From the NCBI GenBank assembly GCA_964551035.1, contig CAZKBK010000001.1:62001-126000 (forward strand): a stretch of DNA of 64,000 bases. The letters are read 5' to 3'. Every line of letters starts with the position of its first letter. Position 1 is the first letter of the stretch. The position numbers and the translations under genes were made by a program. Under the pieces are notes generated by a model. The model worked only from the letters and a program-made list of their open reading frames with translations. It was not told where the DNA came from and searched no databases. The stretch comes from Chryseosolibacter sp964551035. Lineage in GTDB: Bacteria > Bacteroidota > Bacteroidia > Cytophagales > Cyclobacteriaceae. Shown here one piece after another: positions 58,678 to 64,000 of the stretch.

Positions 58678-58802
58678 CGGGGGCAAAGATAGCCTTTTTA
58701 CCGTTTTTCCGTCGGATGTTCTTGCGGTGGCGTGGTGCCTGAACGTTGCGGGCAACCGTTGTTGACCGGGGATCATCCTGATCTGAATAAATTTACGTCC
58801 GG

Positions 58803-58834
58803 TTGTTTTCTCACGCCGGAAAGGAATATTTTTA
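58803..58834 (+). promoter_or_regulatory. Candidate promoter (TTG-N21-TATTTTTA) of the metalloprotease-like gene
   Basis: TTG at 58803-58805 and TATTTTTA at 58827-58834 match the Bacteroidota pattern with one mismatch; leader about ten bases to ATG 58851. Confidence 0.45.
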
Positions 58835-58850
58835 AGGGATTTACGGCGAC

Positions 58851-61793
58851 ATGAAAAACATATTACCTGCACTGTTCCTATCCCTTGTCTGTCCGGCGTG
58901 GGGCCAGCAGGTGTTGGAGAATAACCCACCGTCTGTCAAGTGGCTGCAACTCAAGACGCCAAACTTTCGCATTTTGTACTCGGCGGATTTTGAAGACCAG
59001 GCACAACGCGTCGCCAATTCCCTGGAACACATCCGCGAAGCTGAAGCCCGATCCTTGGGAGGGAGCCTGCCCCGGCGGATTTCGGTCATCCTCCAAAACC
59101 AGTCGGCGGTTTCAAATGGCTTTGTTTCTTTGCTTCCCCGGCGCAGCGAGTTTTACGCGATGCCGTCGCAGGATTACAATTTTACCGGCACCAACGACTG
59201 GCTGAACATGCTCGTTGCACACGAATACCGTCACATCGTTCAGTTCCAACACGCCAAACGCGGGTTCAACCGGGCGCTGTACTATCTCTTTGGCGCAACC
59301 ACGCTTGCGGGAATGTCTCAGGCGGCCGCGCCAGACTGGTTCTGGGAGGGAGATGCTGTCGTTACGGAGACGGCCTTTACCCGCAGCGGGAGAGGGTCCA
59401 TCCCGCACTTCAGCCTGGCGTTCAGAACCAACCTGCTCGAAGGGCGGGCTTTCAATTACCACAAACAACACCTCCGGTCGTTCAAGCACCATATTCCCAA
59501 CGAATACGTGCTTGGATTTCACATGGTCAGCTACCTGCGAAAGCGAACCAACGATCCCGACATCTGGGGAAAAATAACTGCGCGCTCATGGAACCTTCCA
59601 TTTATCCCCTTTGCATTCTCGAACGCCATAAAAAAGGAGACGGGCCTGTACGTGAGGGACCTCTACCGCGAGATGGTCGGAGATTTCCAGGAACGATGGA
59701 CGGCCCACCTGTCCACCCTGACGCTCACGCCTTTTGAAACCGTGAACATCAGGGAAAATGAAGCGTACACGGATTACCTCTATCCGCAACCCATGGACAA
59801 CGGCGATGTGCTGGCGCTGCGCGTAGGGATCGGCGATATCGAACAGTTTGTTCGCCTCCGGGATGGCAAGGTCAGGAAAGTCTTTACGCCGGGATTCATC
59901 AATGACGCGGGAATGCTTTCCATGTCCGGCACGCGCGTGGTCTGGAACGAATTCGGATTCGATCCGCGATGGGCGGTGCGGAATTATTCTCTGGTAAAAT
60001 CGATCGATATCGATGATCCTCATGTGCGTGTGGTCGGATCAAAGCGTGCGCGGTATGGCGGTGCCGCCATTTCACCCGATGGCGAACAGGTGGTTACCGT
60101 GCGCACCACCACCGACTATCAGACCAACCTCGTGCTCCTGGACGTTCATACCGGTGTGGAGTTGAAAGTCTTCGGTAATCCGGAAAATAATTTCTTTTCT
60201 ATGCCGCGGTGGTCGCCGGACGGAACAGGGATCGTCGTGCTAAGGACTTCGCCGGAAGGGCGAACGATTTCCGTGGTGGATGTGGCGAGCGGCGGGGTGA
60301 AGGATCTTTTCCCCGCTACCAACGAGAACAAGGGGCACCCCGTGCTCGCGGGTGATTACGTGTTCTACAATTCGGGAATCACGGGCATCGACAATATTTT
60401 CGCCCTCGACATTCAGGCGGACCGGACCTTCCAGGTCACGAGCAGTCGTTATGGCGCGTATAACCCGGCTGTGTCCCCTGACGGAAAATATATTTATTAC
60501 AACGAGCAGACCAGGAACGGCATGGACGTCGTACGGATCCCATTCCAACCGGCTTCGTGGACGCCGTTTTCGCCACCTGCTGAGCATGTGGAATCTTTCA
60601 CCCACCTGGTTGAACAGGAAAGTACACCCAACATTTTTGCCTCCGTGCCGGAGAAGCAGTATCCGTCAACGAAATATTCAAAGCTGAAAGGGCTGATCAA
60701 CCCCTATACCTGGGGGCTTACCGTGGAGACCAACCTGACGGAAGCTTCACTCGGCATTGCCTCCCGCGATATTCTCAGCACGACGTCCGTGACCCTGGGC
60801 TACGTTTTCGACGTGAGCGAAAGGACCGGCGCGTTGGAAGCGCGCGTGAGTTACCAGGGTCTGTTCCCCATCATCGACCTGTCGGCCTCCGTTGCCAACC
60901 GAAACGCTGATATTGGGATGGTGGGCTTTGACCGCATCGTTGGTGACGATACAATAGCCGTATCGCAGAACGTCCTGTTCGACTGGGACGAAAAGAAGGT
61001 AACGGGGGGCGTAAGGGTGCCATTGATCGCGACCAGCGGAAAGTACGCCAGCAACGTGACCGTCGGAAACGAGGTTGGATTGACATCGGTGACCAACTTT
61101 TCAAACAACGTGGACGGTGGAGGGCGGATTTTTCCGGATGAACTGCCGCGCCGGATCGTGAGGGATTACATCGACAATGGCTCGCTGATTCACAATCACT
61201 TTAGCCTTGAAGTTTCCAGACTGCTCAAGCGCAGCCGCAGGGATATCAACAGCCGTTGGGGCCAGCGTCTTTTCGTCGACGCTTTCAGTACGCCCTATGG
61301 GGGTGATTTTTACGGAAGCCAGTTTTCGGCGTACGCGGTAGCGTATTTTCCCGGCCTGTTCAAGCATCACTCCTTGTGGGGCTATGGCGCGTACCAGCAC
61401 ACGCGGATAGATCCGGCTAATCTAACGACCGGTGAGGGGATGAACCAGTACACGTTCCGCAACCAGGTGCCGCTTCCCCGCGGCCATTCGATTTCGCGTG
61501 CGGAGCGGTATTACAGTTTTGCCGTGAACTACACGTTGCCGGTATGGTACCCCGACATCGCGTTGGGGCCGGTGCTGAACCTGCAACGTTTGCGGGCAAC
61601 GGTATTCTACGATCATGCCCACGGCAGGAACGGCTCCGGGACCTCAATGTGGAATTCTGCCGGTGCGGAAGTCAAGCTGGATCTCAATGTGATGCGGTTT
61701 TTTCCCCGGTTCGATATCGGTTTTCGTTTTTCCTACGGGATAACGCCCGCTGTCAAGAGCTATGAACTCCTGATTGGCTCGTTCAATTTCTGA
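58851..61793 (+). CDS. Exported metalloprotease-like / beta-propeller / outer-membrane barrel protein
   Basis: A 980-residue exported protein (signal MKNILPALFLSLVCPAWGQ). The N-terminal domain (about 25-290) has a gluzincin-type zinc motif HEYRH (H124, E125, H128) and a downstream WFWEGDAVVTE whose E166 could be the third ligand, as in peptidase-MA-like proteins. A TolB/WD40-like propeller follows (about 310-590; AAISPDGEQVVTV, MPRWSPDGTGIVVLRTSPEG, NPAVSPDGKYIYYNEQT). The last about 350 residues alternate as in a beta-barrel and end in LLIGSFNF, with the terminal Phe expected for BAM substrates. It should sit in the outer membrane with protease and propeller on one side. Function unknown; I do not know a named family for the fusion. 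Confidence 0.82.
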   Translation: MKNILPALFLSLVCPAWGQQVLENNPPSVKWLQLKTPNFRILYSADFEDQAQRVANSLEHIREAEARSLGGSLPRRISVILQNQSAVSNGFVSLLPRRSEFYAMPSQDYNFTGTNDWLNMLVAHEYRHIVQFQHAKRGFNRALYYLFGATTLAGMSQAAAPDWFWEGDAVVTETAFTRSGRGSIPHFSLAFRTNLLEGRAFNYHKQHLRSFKHHIPNEYVLGFHMVSYLRKRTNDPDIWGKITARSWNLPFIPFAFSNAIKKETGLYVRDLYREMVGDFQERWTAHLSTLTLTPFETVNIRENEAYTDYLYPQPMDNGDVLALRVGIGDIEQFVRLRDGKVRKVFTPGFINDAGMLSMSGTRVVWNEFGFDPRWAVRNYSLVKSIDIDDPHVRVVGSKRARYGGAAISPDGEQVVTVRTTTDYQTNLVLLDVHTGVELKVFGNPENNFFSMPRWSPDGTGIVVLRTSPEGRTISVVDVASGGVKDLFPATNENKGHPVLAGDYVFYNSGITGIDNIFALDIQADRTFQVTSSRYGAYNPAVSPDGKYIYYNEQTRNGMDVVRIPFQPASWTPFSPPAEHVESFTHLVEQESTPNIFASVPEKQYPSTKYSKLKGLINPYTWGLTVETNLTEASLGIASRDILSTTSVTLGYVFDVSERTGALEARVSYQGLFPIIDLSASVANRNADIGMVGFDRIVGDDTIAVSQNVLFDWDEKKVTGGVRVPLIATSGKYASNVTVGNEVGLTSVTNFSNNVDGGGRIFPDELPRRIVRDYIDNGSLIHNHFSLEVSRLLKRSRRDINSRWGQRLFVDAFSTPYGGDFYGSQFSAYAVAYFPGLFKHHSLWGYGAYQHTRIDPANLTTGEGMNQYTFRNQVPLPRGHSISRAERYYSFAVNYTLPVWYPDIALGPVLNLQRLRATVFYDHAHGRNGSGTSMWNSAGAEVKLDLNVMRFFPRFDIGFRFSYGITPAVKSYELLIGSFNF

Positions 61794-61819
61794 CCGTTTC
61801 AACGGGATTCCAAAATCGC

Positions 61820-61849
61820 TTGAAAATCGCGTTTTATACCCTATTTTTG
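61820..61849 (+). promoter_or_regulatory. Promoter of the E2 gene (TTG-N19-TATTTTTG)
   Basis: TTG at 61820-61822 and a perfect TATTTTTG at 61842-61849, 19 bases apart. It starts 27 bp after the preceding stop and gives a leader of about 50 bases to ATG 61906. Confidence 0.65.
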
Positions 61850-61905
61850 GAGGCCTGAAACAAGCCGTGAACGGCGAGGCGAACGTTTTAATTTTTAGAC
61901 AAGCA

Positions 61906-63513
61906 ATGGCAGAAATCGTACGAATGCCGAAGATGAGCGACACCATGACGGAAGGGGTGATCGCCAAATGGCACAAAAAGGTGGGGGATACGGTGAAGTC
62001 GGGTGAACTCATGGCCGAAATCGAAACCGACAAGGCCACCATGGATTACGAATCTTATAATGAAGGGACGATCCTGTACCTTGGCGCCAAGGAGGGTGAG
62101 CCGGTGAAGATCGACGATGTGCTCGCTATTGTGGGAAAGAAAGGGGAGGATTTCAAAGCGTTGCTGGAAGGCGCCGCCCCGCCGGCAAAGGATCAACCCA
62201 AAAAAGAAGAACAAAAATCTCCTGAGGCGCCCGCTTCCGGGGAAACCATCGATACGTCGGGTATCAAAGCGGAGATCGTACTGATGCCGAAGATGAGCGA
62301 CACCATGGCCGAAGGCGTGATCGCCGCATGGCACAAGAAGGTCGGCGACGCCGTGAAATCAGGCGAACTCCTGGCAGAGATAGAAACGGACAAGGCGACG
62401 ATGGAATATGAGTCCTACAACACCGGGACGCTGCTCTATACCGGTGCCGACGCCGGCAGTGCGGTGGCTGTCAATGGCGTGCTCGCGATCATCGGTGAAA
62501 AAAATGCCGACTGGAAGACGTTGTTGAAAGCCCACGCACAAAAGGCGCCGGCGGATTCGTCGACGCCCCCGGCGAAAGAAACCCCGCCCGAGCCCCAGCA
62601 GGCGGAGGCACAGACGACCGTCGATCACGGTTCGAATGGCAGGATCAAGGCTTCTCCGTTGGCGAAGAAACTCGCCAAAGAGAAGGGTTATGACATCCAG
62701 CAGATACAGGGAACCGGCGATCAGGGGAGAATCACCAAGCGCGACGTTGAAAACTTTACGCCTTCCCAGCAGGGTGCCGCCCGTGGCGACGGCGCCGGGC
62801 AGCCCGTGGCGTTGCCCCAGGTGGTGGGTGAGGAGCGTTTCGAGGAGGTGAACGTGTCGCAGATGCGCAAGACCATTGCCAGAAGACTGGCGGAAAGCAA
62901 ATTCTCGTCGCCACACTTCTACCTGACCATGGAGATCAACATGGATAAGGCTGTGGAAGCGCGGAAGAGCATCAACGAGATCAGCCCGGTTAAGGTGTCT
63001 TTCAACGACATCATCGTGAAGGCCGTTGCCGCGGCCTTGCGGCAGCATCCCGATGTAAACGTATCGTGGCGCGGGGAAAAGATCAGAAAGAATCATCACA
63101 TCCACATCGGCGTGGCGGTGGCGGTAAGCGAGGGCTTACTGGTGCCGGTAATCCGGTTCGCCGACAATAAATCGCTGTCGCACATTGCCGCCGAGGTGAA
63201 AGACCTGGCACAAAAAGCGCACGACAAAAAACTTCAGCCTTCGGACTGGGAGGGCAGTACGTTTACCATCTCGAATCTCGGGATGTTCGGCATCGAAGAG
63301 TTTACGGCGATCATCAACCCGCCGGATGCGTGCATCCTTGCCGTTGGCGGTATCAAGGAAACGCCGATCGTGAAGAACGGCCAGGTGGTTCCGGGTAACG
63401 TTATGAAGGTGACGATGTCGTGTGACCACCGGGCTGTAGACGGGGCGGTTGGCTCGGCTTTCCTGAAAACGTTAAAGGGCCTGCTGGAAGACCCGGTCCG
63501 GATCATGATTTGA
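61906..63513 (+). CDS. pdhC: Dihydrolipoamide acetyltransferase, E2 of the pyruvate dehydrogenase complex
   Basis: A 535-residue E2 subunit that carries acetyl groups from E1 to CoA. Two lipoyl domains (about 1-80 and 123-200) each start with MPKMSDTM and hold the lipoylated lysine in ETDKATM (K43 and K163). A Pro/Ala/Glu-rich linker, the E3/E1-binding domain (about 245-283; ASPLAKKLAKEKGYDI) and the catalytic domain (about 305-535) follow, with catalytic His508 in CDHRAVDG. MPKMSDTM and the residues around it favour pyruvate over oxoglutarate or branched-chain substrates. The ATG at 61906 fits the domain and the promoter; 44 upstream codons in frame are not used. hslV follows after 31 bp. 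Genes for E1 and E3 are not in the window. Confidence 0.93.
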   Translation: MAEIVRMPKMSDTMTEGVIAKWHKKVGDTVKSGELMAEIETDKATMDYESYNEGTILYLGAKEGEPVKIDDVLAIVGKKGEDFKALLEGAAPPAKDQPKKEEQKSPEAPASGETIDTSGIKAEIVLMPKMSDTMAEGVIAAWHKKVGDAVKSGELLAEIETDKATMEYESYNTGTLLYTGADAGSAVAVNGVLAIIGEKNADWKTLLKAHAQKAPADSSTPPAKETPPEPQQAEAQTTVDHGSNGRIKASPLAKKLAKEKGYDIQQIQGTGDQGRITKRDVENFTPSQQGAARGDGAGQPVALPQVVGEERFEEVNVSQMRKTIARRLAESKFSSPHFYLTMEINMDKAVEARKSINEISPVKVSFNDIIVKAVAAALRQHPDVNVSWRGEKIRKNHHIHIGVAVAVSEGLLVPVIRFADNKSLSHIAAEVKDLAQKAHDKKLQPSDWEGSTFTISNLGMFGIEEFTAIINPPDACILAVGGIKETPIVKNGQVVPGNVMKVTMSCDHRAVDGAVGSAFLKTLKGLLEDPVRIMI

Positions 63514-63544
63514 TGACGCCAGAATTTCCAGATTATTTCAGGAC

Positions 63545-64000
63545 ATGGAAAAAATTCATTCAACAACCATAATCGCCGTCATCCACAATGGGCAGGTTGC
63601 CATCGGCGGTGACGGCCAGGCTACCATGGGGAACTACGTTGCAAAAAGCAACGTGCGCAAACTGCGGAAACTTCAGGATGGCAAAGTACTCGCGGGATTT
63701 GCGGGGTCGACGGCAGATGCCTTTACCCTTATTGAGCGCTTCGAGGAGAAACTCAACAGCTACGGAGGGAATATGAAACGCGCGGCGATCGAACTGGCCA
63801 AAGACTGGCGCATGGACCGGTTCCTGCGCCGGCTGGAAGCGATGCTGATCACGGCGAACAAAGACGAGTTGTTGGTGCTTTCGGGTACAGGCGATGTGCT
63901 CGAGCCGGACCACCAGATTGCGGCCATAGGTTCGGGGTCGATGTATGCGCAATCAGCGGCGCTGGCATTGAAGAAACACGCGCCCCAGCTGTCGGCGGAG
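63545..64000 (+). CDS. hslV: ATP-dependent protease peptidase subunit HslV (3' end beyond right edge)
   Basis: The first 152 residues of HslV (ClpQ), the proteasome-like peptidase working with HslU ATPase. MEKIHSTTIIAVIHNGQVAI shows the short propeptide before the N-terminal catalytic Thr (TTI, Thr7 in the precursor). GGDGQATMGN, VLAGFAGSTADAFTL and IAAIGSGSMYAQSAA are typical. The frame is open to the window edge. It lies 31 bp after the E2 gene on the same strand. Confidence 0.96.
   Translation, partial: MEKIHSTTIIAVIHNGQVAIGGDGQATMGNYVAKSNVRKLRKLQDGKVLAGFAGSTADAFTLIERFEEKLNSYGGNMKRAAIELAKDWRMDRFLRRLEAMLITANKDELLVLSGTGDVLEPDHQIAAIGSGSMYAQSAALALKKHAPQLSAE

Overview
This 64 kb window is chromosomal DNA of a Bacteroidota bacterium, most likely order Cytophagales (inference). 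The evidence is a giant secreted protein with a type IX secretion (T9SS) C-terminal sorting domain, a PorE-like TPR/PD40/OmpA protein, the long Bacteroidota form of IspG, a menaquinone-type menC, Cytophagales-like lipoproteins, mostly absent Shine-Dalgarno sequences, and repeated matches to the Bacteroidota promoter pattern (TTG, about 20 nt, TAnnTTTG). I saw no rRNA, tRNA, CRISPR array, IS element or prophage.

Left part (1-22 kb) is mostly housekeeping in short operons: a partial ArnT/GT39-like membrane glycosyltransferase; a cytosolic PAS histidine kinase with a NarL-type regulator; a lone receiver protein; a translationally coupled trio of flavin reductase, folE and a histidine-box membrane hydroxylase; a GNAT acetyltransferase and a beta-CASP nuclease; a decayed acetyl-CoA hydrolase; two polytopic membrane proteins resembling NnrS or heme-copper oxidase subunit I; mlaEF; an SDR; ispG with a small membrane protein; a lipoprotein; an SRAP-family protein lacking three of its four catalytic residues; a YheT-type hydrolase; a DinB-type protein and a TerC-type protein.

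Central part (22-50 kb, all minus strand) is the most unusual. A tight five-gene cluster (50144 down to 40046) encodes an ADP/ATP-translocase-like/HEAT/cyclic-nucleotide-binding fusion, a triple TIR-like protein, an nSTAND-type NTPase with a membrane helix, coiled coil and WD40 propeller, an exported outer-membrane-type protein and a propeller lipoprotein. After 116 bp comes a 5,943-residue T9SS substrate with a glycine-rich head, Ig-like repeats, eight tandem ~290-residue modules in a higher-order pattern, PKD domains, an Omp28-like domain and the sorting domain, closed by a clear hairpin terminator. Together they suggest an envelope-spanning signalling and adhesion assembly; this is inference.

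Right part (50-64 kb): a divergent PorE-like gene, inverted arrays of a 7-bp repeat between it and queA, menC, a small DoxX-like protein, an SPFH / PH-domain / ribbon-helix-helix operon with a likely operator and a tiny hydrophobic ORF, a bestrophin channel, a 40-residue membrane protein, a metalloprotease/propeller/beta-barrel protein, the pyruvate dehydrogenase-type E2 subunit with two lipoyl domains, and the start of hslV, which runs off the right edge.
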